A DNA stretch of 64,000 nt, from contig OX419756.1 of the NCBI GenBank assembly GCA_948567375.1, positions 28,684,552-28,748,551 on the forward strand. Direction: 5' to 3'. Of the stretch, positions 30,861-43,330 are shown piece by piece. Origin of the DNA: Lunularia cruciata (lineage: Eukaryota; Streptophyta; Marchantiopsida; Lunulariales; Lunulariaceae). The notes beneath the pieces were generated by a model. That model made no database searches and was not told the origin of the DNA. It saw only the letters and a list, made by a program, of their open reading frames with translations. The number at the start of each line of letters is the position of its first letter. Position 1 is the stretch's first letter. The translations under genes and the position numbers were made by a program.

Positions 30861-33800
30861 TGTGGTACCCACATTTTTTGTTTTTTTTTGAAATGGAAAA
30901 GAAGTGTATAGAGAAGTCGGATTGCACCTATATGGCTAAAGAAGGCAAAGAAAAGAGTCTTTGGGATGAAACCCAAGGTAAAGTGGCTTCGGATTATAAG
31001 GCAAAGTACTCGGATTTGCCCTATCAACATACAACCAAAGTAAGGAGTCTTTGTATCGGGGGAGCTCAACCTGAGGTGAAGACAGTGTAACAACCTTTCT
31101 TCGGGGTGAGAAATTCAAGAAGAGACCATTCAAAACTGGCAGCCCATACGCGTGAAGTATAATTGACAATGACAGGCGCATGCAAGAGGTGTGATTTCTT
31201 GGTAGAAACTCGAATTGAAGAGAGACAAAGAAGGTGCAGTTCAATAAAAATTGGGCTAATGACAAAGCAATGTTGAGCAATTTTCCTTCGCCATTGAGGA
31301 ATCATCATGCAGGTGATCGTGGGAAGGGAAGTAGAGTTGAAGATGCGCTAGTGTGTAGAGGAGAATTCAAGAGAGTGAAACCAAGAGACAGTGAGGAAGC
31401 AAGAAAGATGGGAGGAAGAAAGAAGAACTCCAAATTTGCAGTGAGGAATCATGCAATTTGGAGGTTAGATGTGATTGCAAGAATTGAAGTCTTAAGCTGA
31501 CTTCCGATCACATTCTTGGCGTGAAACTGGAATGTAAGTTTTCCAGGTTTCATGACCAAGATAATCGAGAGTAAGTGTCTCAATGGCCCCGAGGAAGAGG
31601 GGAAGAGAGGAAATCCGGCTTGCTGGACAGAGTCGGATTGGAGATTAGTGCTCGGAAGAGAGGTATGCACGGAGCAGGGTGCCACATTCTTGGGGAAGGG
31701 AGAAGTAGCCAAAGAAACCCAAGAAGTGAGGGATGCTTTCTCTTTGAAGAGAACAAAGAATGGGTTTAAGGTTGAGAGTTACAAAGATCTAGTGAAGAGA
31801 GGGATTGTGAGTGCTCTCATGGCAATCCTAAAGCCCAAGAGAATGACTTATGTGATGAAACACCAAGTGGTGTTCTTCCATAAGATGTTTGCAGGAGAAC
31901 CTATCAACTGGGCGAGGTGCTTCCATGGGAGGACAAGACAGATGGTGTGGAATTTGCGGATAAGTCACCTCCACACTACATCGTGCCGTTTGCAGCACAT
32001 GTCTACCTCGGGTTGAATTTGCTCAATTTGGTGAAGCACAGCAGAATGATGTCTCACTTCCATCCCAACTTGAGAAGAGAAGTCGACGTGGAGGAGCAGC
32101 AATACATTCTTCAAATCCAAAGCACTGATGGGTACTACGCGAAGATGGGCAAGAGCTTGGAGATAGAAGTGAGTACTCCGAAGTTGAACAAGCGGAGTTG
32201 ACAAGGAGAAGCCAAAGATGTAGAGAAGACAAGACCTCGGAAGGCCAGGAGAGGAAACTCGAGGAAAGGCATAGTGGTGATTGTGTCATCAAAAGAAGAC
32301 TCGGAAGGCAAAGCCGAGTGCAAGTTTGAAGACTCGGAACACAAGGAGCAACTAGAGCTCACGTTGCAAAGTGGAGATACGAGTAGCGATAGTGATGAAG
32401 GTGAAGAGATGACATCGGTGCCTGCTACAAAAGAAGAAGAAGAAGAAGAAGTTTTGGGTGGAGCTCGAGCAAGAAAATAATGCAAAGTTGGAGGACGAGG
32501 TACCCGAGCCAGAGGAGAAGAAGTTTACAATTCAGAGAGGAGTTTGGTTGAGACGCAAGGTGAAGTGTGAAGCGGGTTTGAGTAAGGCAAGGGAAGAAGC
32601 AAATGCTAGCTCGGGGAGTGAAGCGTCTATTTCGATACAACGACTGCAGAGAAGAAGGCAAGTATTGGGAGAAGAAGAGGTAAGGAAGGAAATTTCTACG
32701 TAGGAGGAAGTAGTTGCGAGTGATGGAGTGGAGTACTTGCGGGAAATTATGTACCCGTTGTTCGTGAAGTTGGAGCACAAGAAGAAGGATATGCAATCGA
32801 CATGTCCGGAGGTGAAGACTGTGTTGCAGGTATTAGTGAGATTGGAAGAAGAGAATTCAGAGTTGAAGAAGAGTATAACCCGAGGCAAGGAGGAAAGGGA
32901 AGTATTGCAAGGGGAGGCAGTATTATAGAATCAAGTTATTGAGGACTTGAAGAGAGAAGCAAGGTATCGAGAAGAACTTGTGAAGAAGAGTGACATAGCA
33001 AGGGAGAGACAGGTAGAAGAGTATGAAATCTTGAAGTAGAAGTTTGATGATTCCAGACTGGAAATTATCCATGCTATGGCAAGGGTAGCAGAAAAGGAGC
33101 AAGAACTCAATAGAGTGATGGAGAGCGTAGAAGAGAAGAAGCAACTGTGGCAACGAGAGTTGACAATGAGATATAGGGAGGAAGAGCGATTACGAGAGAT
33201 ACTTCGTAATCAGGAGGAGAAGATTGTGCAGAAGGAGAAGGAGAAAGAAACTATGAAAGCCAAGTTTGAGGCAAAGTTGGAAATGTACAGGGAAGATTGG
33301 CTTGCAGATCGGGAGCGTGAAAGGAAGATGCAATTGGAACCATTGAAGGAGATCGTAATCAAGATGAATGCGATGTTGAGTACAGAAGCCAATATTCATA
33401 TTGAAGAGATGAGGCTGCACGAGTTGAAGTTGTTGGTGTAGGAGACGAGGAGGAGACATGCGAAGGATACAGACTTGAATGCTCTGTTAATTAGTCTCAG
33501 AACTTGGGTAGATAGGAAGATATTAGAAGTCAAAGACAATATCACGATTAGATTAGATCTAGTGAAATTAGAGATAGATAAACTTTGGAAAGATGTTAGA
33601 GCCAAACCCAAAGTAGATGAAGTAGGAGTACAGATGTCTTTGGAGCTACCATTGGAGACATTAGAGAAGAATGAGTCAGCAGATAAAGAGTTAGATAGAT
33701 TACCCAGTAGTGAAATTTCAGATCACAAAAGAAAATTGTTAGCTCTAGTAGAAGATGTAGGAATTATGAAACCCAAGGTCAGAGCAATAGGGAGTACAAT

Positions 33801-34647
33801 TACTTTGGGTTCTGGTTTGAAAGCCAAAGAAGAGGTAGACATCGGATTGGATTAATAACCGAGTTGAGATTTGAATAGGCAGATATGAAGAGGTGCATTG
33901 TCATTTTGGATGTGTAGGTTTGTAGAGTCATTAGGAAGAGGTGCATTAGGAAGATAATTGTCAATTTCTTCACTATTTAAGAGTGGCATTCACAGTCTTA
34001 TGTTGTTCAGTGCTCATAATTTTAAGAATAGATAAAGCAAAGTGTTGCGAAGCAGTTTTTGTCACTTGAGCTTGATTCCGAGTATCAGCTTTGCAATTGT
34101 GTTTGTGAGTGTGTGGAGAAAATCAAAGTGCAAGTCAGTGTGCTTGTTGGATGTTGGATTCCGCAGCCTTGATCTTCATTTTGTGTGTTTGATCCTAAGT
34201 GAAGTGCAATCAGAGCAATGCCTTGACAGATCTGAGAGGAATTGTAGTGTTGGTAGTATTCTGCATTTGTGAGTGCAGTGCGAAGTTGATGTGAAGCAAT
34301 TTCAATCAAGGAAGTTGTGCCTTTAGTGGAGGGGTGGAACACAATTTTGAGGCAAAGTAGTTTTGCAGTGAAGTGCCATTTTTTGGAGAGCCTGAATCAT
34401 CACAATCAAGATTATTTGGAAAGATTTGATAGAGTTGTGATTATGGAGTGTTAATTTGTGACAAGACTGAGAATCAGTGCTTGTTACTCTCTTTTGGGTG
34501 TGGTTTCTACCTGAGAGATTAAAGATGAAACCAAGAAGAATTGAAATTGTTACTTTGCTTTGTATTTGACCAATTTTGACTTGTATCTCTACGGGAACAA
34601 ACTTTACTTACCCAATTACCACAAAAGTGATATTTGCCGGGTTGTCA
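30861..34647 (+). mobile_element. C element, copy 2 (complete, 3787 bp)
   Basis: Starts TGTGGTACCC, ends GGGTTGTCA, and is flanked by CTTGA on both sides (30856-30860 and 34648-34652). Removing it rejoins the RNase H motif DASSVAIG of the host element, so both ends are exact. The two ends of the element are not repeats of each other, so it has no LTRs of its own. It carries one long decayed frame (about 31234-33855), then a TATA-like CTATTTAAG at 33972-33980 and about 670 bp of non-coding tail. The TG...CA ends, 5 bp duplication and promoter near the 3' end fit a solo LTR of exceptional length with a gene in U3. Confidence 0.75.
31234..33855 (+). pseudogene. C-element protein pseudogene (conserved domain, acidic linker, coiled coil)
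   Basis: About 870 codons, in mostly one frame with roughly six stops and two net frame changes (the middle, 31.95-32.46 kb, is in another frame). Order: a basic N-terminus (RKMGGRKKNSKF); a conserved globular part with LVKRGIVSALMAILKP and FAGEPINWARCFH (31870-31926), then VPFAAHVYLGLNLL; a Glu/Lys/Ser-rich acidic linker (32270-32480); and a long Lys/Glu/Leu coiled coil (32500-33850) ending EEVDIGLD. Copies 1 and 3 share the layout and the final stop, and stops differ between copies, so the ancestor was coding. I see no zinc knuckle, protease or RT. It could be a Gag-like protein or an accessory factor. Confidence 0.65.
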
Positions 34648-36330
34648 CTTGATGCATCTATAGTTGACTTGGTTGGACATTTTATGTCATACCATTTCAA
34701 GATTAGTGTATATAGTAATGCATCTTTCAATTCCTAAAAGGCAAATTCCTATGTGGTTCACCACATCCACTTCTTCTCCTTGTCAAGTAGTGCAAAAGGT
34801 TGTGCAACCTTGGAGAAATCATTGAGAAATTGACAATAGAACCCTATCAATCCCAAGAAACTCTTGAGGTGAGTTTGATCTTCTACAACACCCCATTTTT
34901 GAATGACCTTTATTTATCTATTAACACTTGGATACCTTCTACAATCATTCTTTGCCGCAAGTAATCTACTTCAAACTTACCAAACTCCCACTTTGAGATT
35001 TTGGCATACAATTGGTTCTACCATAGAAACTAGAGGACTTCTTGTAGATGTTGCTTGTGCTCCTTCATCATCTTGTTCTAAACTAAGATATAATCAAGGA
35101 AAATGGCAACAAACTTATCCAAGTATAAACAAAATATGTTAGTCATCAAACTCATGAAAGTGGTTGATACATTGGTTAGGCCAAAAGGCATCACTAGGTA
35201 CTCAAAGTGACCATACCTTGTTCAAAAGGTAGTCTTGTGTATGTCTTTCTTTGTAATCCCAATTTGGTTAATTTCTCCATGAATGATTTTGGTGAAGTGT
35301 TTTGCTCAATGGAGTTGATTTAACATGTCATTTGTACAAGGCATTGAGTATTTTTTCTTCACCATTTGTTGATTTAGGCCCCAATCATCAATGCACATGT
35401 GCATTACATCATCTCTACATCATCTTCACAAACAAGACAAGAGCCCCATATGTGATATATTAGGTTGGATAAACCCTTTCTACAACATATTCTCAATTTG
35501 AGCCTTGCACTCCTCCAACTCATGAGGTGATAGTTGATATGGGGCCTTACAAGGAGGTGCCTTCCTATGAATTAGCTTGATTTTATGATCTACTCCCCTT
35601 TTTGGTGGTAATCTTGAGGGTAAATCATCAAGAAATACATCATGAACCTCATTGACCACATCTTTAGATTCTTAAGAATTTGTCCATCAAGTTGTACACT
35701 TGGACTTCTCTTCCTCAACCTATGAAATATCTATTTGTCTTATGATAGTTGTTGTCCCTATGACATAGAGAGGAAATTCTTGTCTTTGCAATCTTTCTCT
35801 ATCTCCAATGATCTTCTATTGGCTAGTTCTCACTATTTTTTTTCTCTAATTGATTGTGGATTGTAGTGCTCCATCCACGGCATACCTAAGATCACATCAT
35901 AACAAGCTAACTTTATTACTTGTCACTTAATTTATTGCTAATACTCTCCTATAGAGAGGGCTACCTTTCTAGGTAATGACTCAATCTTCTTTGTTTGACC
36001 ATTTTGTAACTCTGCTTCTTCATTCTCATCCTTCTCTAGTTCCATCCATGACCTTATTATAGTAAAACAAGATAAGAATTCTTTGTTGATCTAGTGTCTA
36101 TTAATAATCTCACTTGATTGCCTTCAAGGACTCCATTTATGAAAATCAGTTTTGCATTTATCTTCCTTAACCTTTGCGCACTTGTCCTCTGCTTCCCTTC
36201 ATTTTTATGCTTCTTCATTGAGCTAGTGAGGCAATGAGGTACATTTACTGGCAATCTTTGTTTTCCAATGTGATTTCATCATCCTCTTCTTCTATTTATC
36301 TCTCTCCAAGTTGTTGAAAGGTCATCTATA
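34648..36330 (-). pseudogene. Reverse transcriptase and protease of chromovirus-like element
   Basis: Minus strand, frameshifted. From high to low coordinates: protease near 36190-36060 (INGVLEGNQVRLLIDTRST; catalytic DTG reads DTR); the RT palm near 35100 with [11 protein letters not shown], where YxDD has become F-L-D-Y; the QLYAKISK / KFEVDYL block at 35040-34960; the connection LKSFLGLIGFY near 34870; and the start of RNase H DASSVAIGAILQ at the C insertion site. Strand and order fit the same element as the minus-strand integrase and LTR at 20567-22340, with the L block inserted between them. Confidence 0.75.
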
Positions 36331-36930
36331 TGGAGGCCATATGTATCTAGGAAGGCAAACATAACAATTGATGGCTATTTGCCCAACTCAATCACAATTA
36401 TAACAACATCATTGTTATGCTTAAGCCGTTTCTCATTGTGGTTCTCCATCTCTCCTTTCTTTGACCCATCCCCATGCTCCTTGATCTTGAAAACAAAGGT
36501 TGCTCAATTCCATAGGAACCAGTCCACCAAACTATGGTGTTTCACCTTGATATTGTTGAGTTGGGAATAAATCTTCACCCCCAAGTGCTCATTTTATTCT
36601 TTGAGCACACGCAATAACTTCAAAATAGTGCAAAGACTTTGTACCCTTACCATGTACCAAAAATAGTGCAAGGACCAAATTTACTCTTTTAACCCAGCTT
36701 GAAATTGTCAACAGATTTTGCTACACTCATAGGTTATCACAACCTATAGACTGAGAAATGCCTCCATGTACTCTTGTATAGTATTCTTATGCTTCAATCC
36801 CATAGTTAGGTTCAAGCCATGTGCATAGAATCCATAGATTAGAAATGTTTTAGCAGTTGTTCTACCATTCCCATCCAAGTGATCTCTCTTCCTTCTGCCA
36901 ACATTGATCATTCTTAAGCATTGTATCACG
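36331..36930 (-). pseudogene. Gag and zinc knuckle of the same minus-strand element
   Basis: The minus strand has CYNCD, a stop, VGQIAINC near 36415-36370 (a CCHC knuckle with its His lost). Upstream, 36929-36744 is an open frame ending in HKNTIQEYMEAFLSL, the capsid segment that usually precedes it. The gag start and the 5' LTR are not recognisable beyond 36930. Confidence 0.55.
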
Positions 36931-39900
36931 TGAGGGTTTTATTAGTCAAGTACTCACATTCAAACATGCTTGTGAAATGATTGATAATCTCAATTGTGAA
37001 TAATCAAAAGTACTGATTCATTCTTGAAATCCAATTTTCAGCTACTCCCATGGAATTTTTTTCCTTGTAAGGTTGAATGTTGCATGTCTTCTTCATCCAT
37101 AGTAAAAATTGGTTTTATTGTTGACCGAGGTTGATGTCATCAACATGAATGACTCTCTAGTTACTTTGGTCACTATTATTGGATTCTTGGATGATTCCTC
37201 TTCTTGCATTCTTGAAGATATATACTTCACTTTTCAATGCTTCCATTGTCATCTTGATCTCCCAAAACTACTTCAACATCCCTTGCATTCCATGCATCAT
37301 ATCATGCAAGTGCAGCTCTATGATTTGTACATGGTGCAAACGCTCAAATCACTTTTGCCTACTTCAAAAGAGAGTTAATATGATCACTCAAGAGGAAGCA
37401 TAAATAATTGGGACCACCATTGGGACCGTAGAGGTTATCACTCATTGATAATATTCCTCATCAAAATCATGGACTAAAAAATCCCTAAACATCCCTTTTA
37501 GTTTAATTGCATAATGTATTTCTACTTGCATGTTGGAAGGGAGAGGATTTGGTATATTCAGATCCATTGCATCATAATAGAATGTAGATTGTCAAATCAC
37601 AATCTCTATTATATCTCATCATAGGTAGAATCACCAAGTTTGGAAAATATTCATTATTATGTCCATGAACTCTACTCCAAAATAGTAATAAGATAAACTC
37701 TCACTTGCTCACGTTGAATGTACATAATCTTGATATGAAATGAATTCAAGAATAGAAAGCAAGGTGTAAGAAATATTCCTCCAAGAACATACATCCCATC
37801 CTCTCTCTAAAGGAATTGGAATCCAAAGGGATCAAAACCCCAATTAAATCTTGTGAAAATCCTGCTCTAAACTATCCATCATTGATTTTATTATCCCAAT
37901 CATATCTTATCTTAATCATTTGTTGAATGATTAGGCTCCTACACGTATTAGAGGAGATATCAGGCCCCACTCATTCTATTTTTAATGTAAAACCTTGAGT
38001 ACCTATACAAACCAAAGAGCACTACTCTTCAAGTATATACAACTTTGAGTGCAATATAATTCCAAGTGCACTTGTTCTCAACTCTATACAACTCCAATTG
38101 CCACTTAACTCTAAGAGCACTCCTCTAAAATGTATACAATGTTGAGTATAGGCAAAATTGGCCTACTTAGAGTGCTTAAGTATTGTACAACTTTGAGTAC
38201 CTATCCTTACTAAAGAGTGCTTGTCTTATTGAAGGACTCCTTTTGGAGGAGTGCCTTGGACTGGAACTATTGGGGATGAAGGACTTCATTCACCTCTCAA
38301 GTATCTAATGAGTTGGTATGTCTAAGCTTGATACCTAGGTATCTCAAGCAAGCAAGTCTAGCATACTTCATTAAACTTGTTGTCAAAATGCTCTTTCAAG
38401 TGCAAGGATATGTTGTTCATGCACTCCTCATAGGCTTGATTCTGCAAGGATTGGAATTGTATCTTCCATTTGTGGTGTTTGGTCCTCAAGAACTATACTA
38501 GTTCCTCTTCCTTTAGCATCTCTATGAATATAGTGCTTGGGTCTCTTCTAGTTGATGCAATCTCTTCAATTGATCTTCTTCTCTTTGCTTCAATTGCCTA
38601 TCCTATTTGGCTTTTTGTTCTTTTAGCACTTGTAGGCTTTCTGCATAATTTGATTCCTTCTTCCTTTGCCTCCTTGGTGCCACCTCCTTCTGGTACTCCT
38701 AAATTTATGGCTCCAACATTACTTCTCAATCATGCTTCTTTGTAATGAAACACCTTTGCCTACAATGGATTTAAATTTTTTTTTGGTAGATTTTAGCCAA
38801 GAGAAGTATATGGATAGTTGATTAGTAAACAAAGACTGGAAAATAGTCAACTACAACAATCTTTGGCAAGGGAGCCCTTTGCCTTGAAAGTAGCCTTTCA
38901 TCTTGGGAAGATTGTCATGCGTATATACATCATTACACAACATACATTGTTGTCAACATCATACACTATAGAAGCACAACTCACACATAAGTCATACATG
39001 AACTCTAAAGTGCCACAATAATCAGATCATTTACAACTTGAATCAACTCAAATCAGATCAGTACTTGATCTGATCCTCAACAACTTGACAACAACAGGCC
39101 ACTTATTACAGTCAAGCCACACCCACTCTAGCTAAGAGACTCCAGGTGACGCTCACAAGCTTTCTATCCACTCTAGCCAAGAACTCGAAGACTCAATATC
39201 AAAGAAGTGAGCTCTCTAGAGCTGCACTCCTAGGGTATACTCCTGATTTCAACCTAGGTCTCATCCCAATGGTCCCATTGAGGGCACACCTAATGGTGCA
39301 GATGGTACAAGTGACAGTGGGCCCCACCATGAAGTCAATACCCCAAACACAAAATCTGACCATTGGAAAGTAGTCTATGAGTAACTGCCCAAATGTCTCT
39401 AACTACTATCACTAGAACTCTAGTGTCCGAGCAATCTAGATAAGACACTACAAATGTTGTGACAAGACCTTTGGCTTGAAGTAGCCTATATAAAGATGGT
39501 ACCAATAGATCAATAGCCATTTTGTAAACCGTTGGATTAGGTTAACTACTCACATGTGTGGGTAGTGACAGCTCACCAAAAGGTTGTAATGGTTAAAAAA
39601 ACATGATTAATATTTGTTTAGAGCTTAGAATCTCTTCACTTTTTTAGAATTCATCTTACCCCGATCAGTCATACTACTTTCTTCCTTGGCAAGAAACCTT
39701 TGCTTGGACTTGTGTGTTTTTAGAGGAAGACTATGCAAAGAAGAGCAAAAAACAAACAAAACAAAGAAGATGAGAGCAAGAGCAAGGAAGATGAGAGGAC
39801 AGAAAAGAAAGGAAATAGTTACCCCAGTTTGCATCATGAAAGATGAGTAGGGCTCCAAACTACATCATTAAGTCAAGTGGGGTTTGTACTATAGATAGGA

Positions 39901-40040
39901 GTTAGTTTGTACCAAGAAGCTTAAATTTTTGCTATGGAATTGGGAATTGAGCAATCATGCTATGTTGCATGAAATTCAAGACAATTAGGATTCTAAGCTA
40001 ATTAACTTGAGGAAAAACCTTTTTTGTGGATAAAAGAGCA
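36931..40040. other. Unassigned block with LTR-like remnants
   Basis: No intact gene. 37990-38230 is a degenerate array of words around ACTTTGAGTACC / ACTCTAAGAGCACT; similar words recur at 50690-51060. Near 39100-39590 the minus strand looks like an LTR fragment with a TATATAGG promoter near 39490, and its sequence around 39400-39450 resembles 52970-53040 in the opposite orientation. 36930-37990 and 38230-39050 contain only short open frames without motifs. Confidence 0.4.
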
Positions 40041-42110
40041 TTGGTAGAAAGTACTAGGAGCTAGTAATTCATCCCACAACAACATGACTCTAGACAACAT
40101 TTGGACTCAACCCAATTCGATCGTTGAGGCCAAATTCAAGAAGACCACCAATGGTTGGTTTGTCCTTGGTATTAATGAACCTACAAGAAGGATCTTGGTA
40201 GAATCAGTCTTGAAGTTGTTCAAGTCTAAATGAACAACCTATTTAAATAATAGCTAGGCTATATTCTTTGCGTACTTTCACAAAGGAAGACCTGTGAATT
40301 GGGCAGCAATGTTTTGCATAAAAACAAGATAGCTCATAAGAACAATGAAAAAAGAAGGCAACATGACTCTCATCTCTCTCTTCATTGTTCAATTCTACTT
40401 AGGCATGGGATTGATGACCACTGAAGAGAAAAATAAGTACCCCAACCATTTCTTCCAAGAGGGAAATTTTGATGAACCTTAGGAAAGAGTGCTAATGGTG
40501 TGCAAATACAAGGAGACAAATGCTGAGTTTGCCCGCATAAGGAAATACATAGAAGTGAAGGAAGCCTACAACACCCTTGGGCTTTGAGGAGCAAAGGTAG
40601 GAGGAAATTGTTGTGGAACTAATACTCAAGAAATGACCTGCTACCCTTGGTAGGCTGAAGGCAAAGACCACCAAGAGAATGAGAAGAATCCTCTAGAAAG
40701 AAGAAGAGGAGGACAAAGAAGAAGTCCATGAAGAAGAAGAGACATGACCATTGCCAGATCTTACACCTACAACAAGTGAACGATTTGTGTGAAAGATTAT
40801 ACACTCTAAAATCTACCTCAACTATAGGAGAAGTAAAATTTACTCCTACCCCAACTTCTCTCCAAACAACTAACCTTCAAGAGGAGGAACAAATACCCAC
40901 ACTTGGGAGAAATGATTGTGAAGTTGGACCTTTGAGCTCAAAGAAAAACATGGTAGAGGGTTTAGAGATGACAAAATCCTCTTTATTCCCAACTTTAGAG
41001 GAAGTAGAGTTAAGATAGGAAGGTGTCCTTTGCATAGAAGAAATACTTAAGGTGGAAGATGGAGGTTTGTGCCAAGATGATGTTGCTCTCTAGGCCAAAG
41101 AACAATGCTGCCAACACAATCAAAGACAAAACAAAGGATCATCTAGGACAAAGGTGCTTGTCCCAACTGACCTAATATCTGAGTAGTAGGAGCCAACTAT
41201 CTTTGTAGACATCAAGAGAGCAGAGAGTGGATCCTCAACCTTGTTTAAGATTGGGAGAGGAGAAAGCTCAAACAAGAAAGAGGTTAGGTTAATTGTTGCA
41301 GTGCCTCTTTCCGAGTTAGTAATGAATAAGGTGAGCATGGCTCATGATTTGAGGATTAACTTCTCCCTATCTACACAGAATCCTATAGATGAATCATTGA
41401 TTATGTGACCTTTGTCCAACATCTTCACCATCTCATGCAAGTAAGAGCTAAGGAAAGGAGGAAAGTAAGAGAAGAATTGCAAGATATTTATGCCCAACAT
41501 CTAGAGATGGGGAAGCAAAGTGAAGACTTGGTATAAGAGGAAATTAAACTCTAAGAAGAAGTCCAAGCCCTAAAGAAGGAAATTAAGGAAGAAAGGACCT
41601 TAAGGAAGAAGATGTTTGAGTTGCAAGAAGAAGAAATGCAGCACTGCCTCAAGCTTAACAAATTAAAGCCCAAGGAAAAGAGATTGATGCATTGAAAGGA
41701 GAGGTAGAGAAGGTAGGAGTATCACACATAGTAGCAAAAGTTCATCATCAAGAGGAGTTTCAAGTAGCATATGCTCAGGTCAAGAAGCTTACAAAGACCT
41801 TATAGGAGAAGAAGAAAAAATGCAAGAAGCAAAAATTCATTTGTTTGGGAGGAAATTGTAGCTGAAATGCAAAAACAACAAACCCAATTCAATTTGGAGT
41901 GACAGCTATGTTTGCAAAGATGGAGATAACACAAGACCATCTAATGGAGATAATGGAAGTCTCCTTGGAAAAATTGAAGATGTGGGATTCCTGATCCCAA
42001 GTGCATGCTTTGATCATAAATACCTACTTAGATGAGTGATTACAAGGATTAGTTGCCAAGTTGATAGAGCACACAATGAAGAAGTTTGAAGAGGCCATGA
42101 AGGCCTTCTA
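40041..42110 (+). pseudogene. Diverged C-type coding region, copy 4
   Basis: Plus-strand remnants with the C-protein layout. Near 40261-40317 stands IFFAYFHKGRPVNWAAMFC, matching the PINW motif of copies 2 and 3, followed by an FYLGMGLMTTEEKNK segment. A Lys/Glu-rich linker (40680-41100) follows, then coiled-coil remnants at 41430-42000 (LQEEEMQHCLKLNKL). Stops and frameshifts are frequent. Nucleotide identity with copies 2 and 3 is low, so this is a separate subfamily. Confidence 0.55.
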
Positions 42111-43330
42111 TTGGAAATTGCATGGTCTCAAGAATGAGTAGAATTGCTTATTAAGATTTGCAAGGGCAAGCAAAGGTACCTCTTTGTAGTAGATTTTAGG
42201 AAGAAGATAATTGCTAGCCAAGGAAAGTAGGTAAAAATCTGTTAAGTATAAATGCATCCTTGGTTTGAAGTTCTCTGTGAAGTTTTGGCCACAAAATCTA
42301 TCTTCACGCTGATTCATATCTTCATCCAGAAATACATTTAAATTTAGGACCAATTTTGTAGCCAATTATTGCAGGAGTGTAATAACCTGTACAAAAATGA
42401 CAAGGAGTAGTTGTGATTGGTGGTGGTTGCATTGTCACTTCTTAATTGCGCTTAGGATAAGATCAGTAGGTAAGGATTAGCATTAAGTGGAGTAGGAGCA
42501 GTTAGGAGATTATGGGCATCCTTAGCCATTGATCCTTTTCAACTAATACTTAGGAAATAGTATATATGGGTTGTGACCCATAGAAACAAGGTCCACTTCT
42601 TTCATGAAGGAAGTATTTAGCTCAAACATCTCTTTTTATTCTTTATGTTGGATTGCTTTTGCTTACATCTTTGATTGCATACTTTGTCATGTAGAGGGAA
42701 GGGATCTTGCAATAGGAGTGTGTATTTGAGTATCTCCTTATGAAATTTGCACTAAATTGCGGAAGTTACCTTAGACATTTTGCAAGAATGAGTGCTTGAG
42801 TACTTAGGCAAGAAACTTTCACACTATCAAGAAAGTTATCCTTGGTATTCTAAACAAGCAATTTGATGTGAGTAAGGGTTTGGGAATGATGGAGCATTGA
42901 GAGAACCATAAAATAGGAAAGCCAAGTAGATAGTTGATTTTGGATTTTGTAGCTATTGCATTTCCAGGGACAAGATGCATGCTATCAGCAAAAATATGTG
43001 GGTGAAAACCAACCTTTGGCTTGAAAACCAATCTTTGGTATGAAATATACTTACAAGAAAGGTCTAGACATTAAGGTAAAAGAGGCTCTTTAGGAGGAAG
43101 AGGCCTTCAACATGAAGTGTACCACCACTGTCAATGGCTTGTAAGATTAGATCTTTGATTGAATGGTTGTTAATTTCTCTTTTTTGTAGGATGTCATTGT
43201 GGGTATCCCTACCTCTTCTAGGGATGGTTTTTACCCAAGAGGTTAAATAGGCAAGAATAGATACAAGTGATGTTGTGATATTTTTTCTTCAGTCCTAGTC
43301 AATTATAACCTATATCCTTTTTTAAACAAC
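42111..43330 (+). other. 3' non-coding tail of C-type copy 4
   Basis: It follows the coiled-coil remnants as the tail does in copies 1-3. A TATATATGG-like TATA box lies near 42550. Near 43205-43260 it has CTCTTCTAGGGATGG followed by TTTTACCCAAGAGGTTAAA, clearly related to CTCTTCTGGGTGTGG then TTTCTACCTGAGAGATTAAA near the 3' end of the full C elements (about 150 bp before it). The 3' end itself is not pinned down. Confidence 0.5.
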
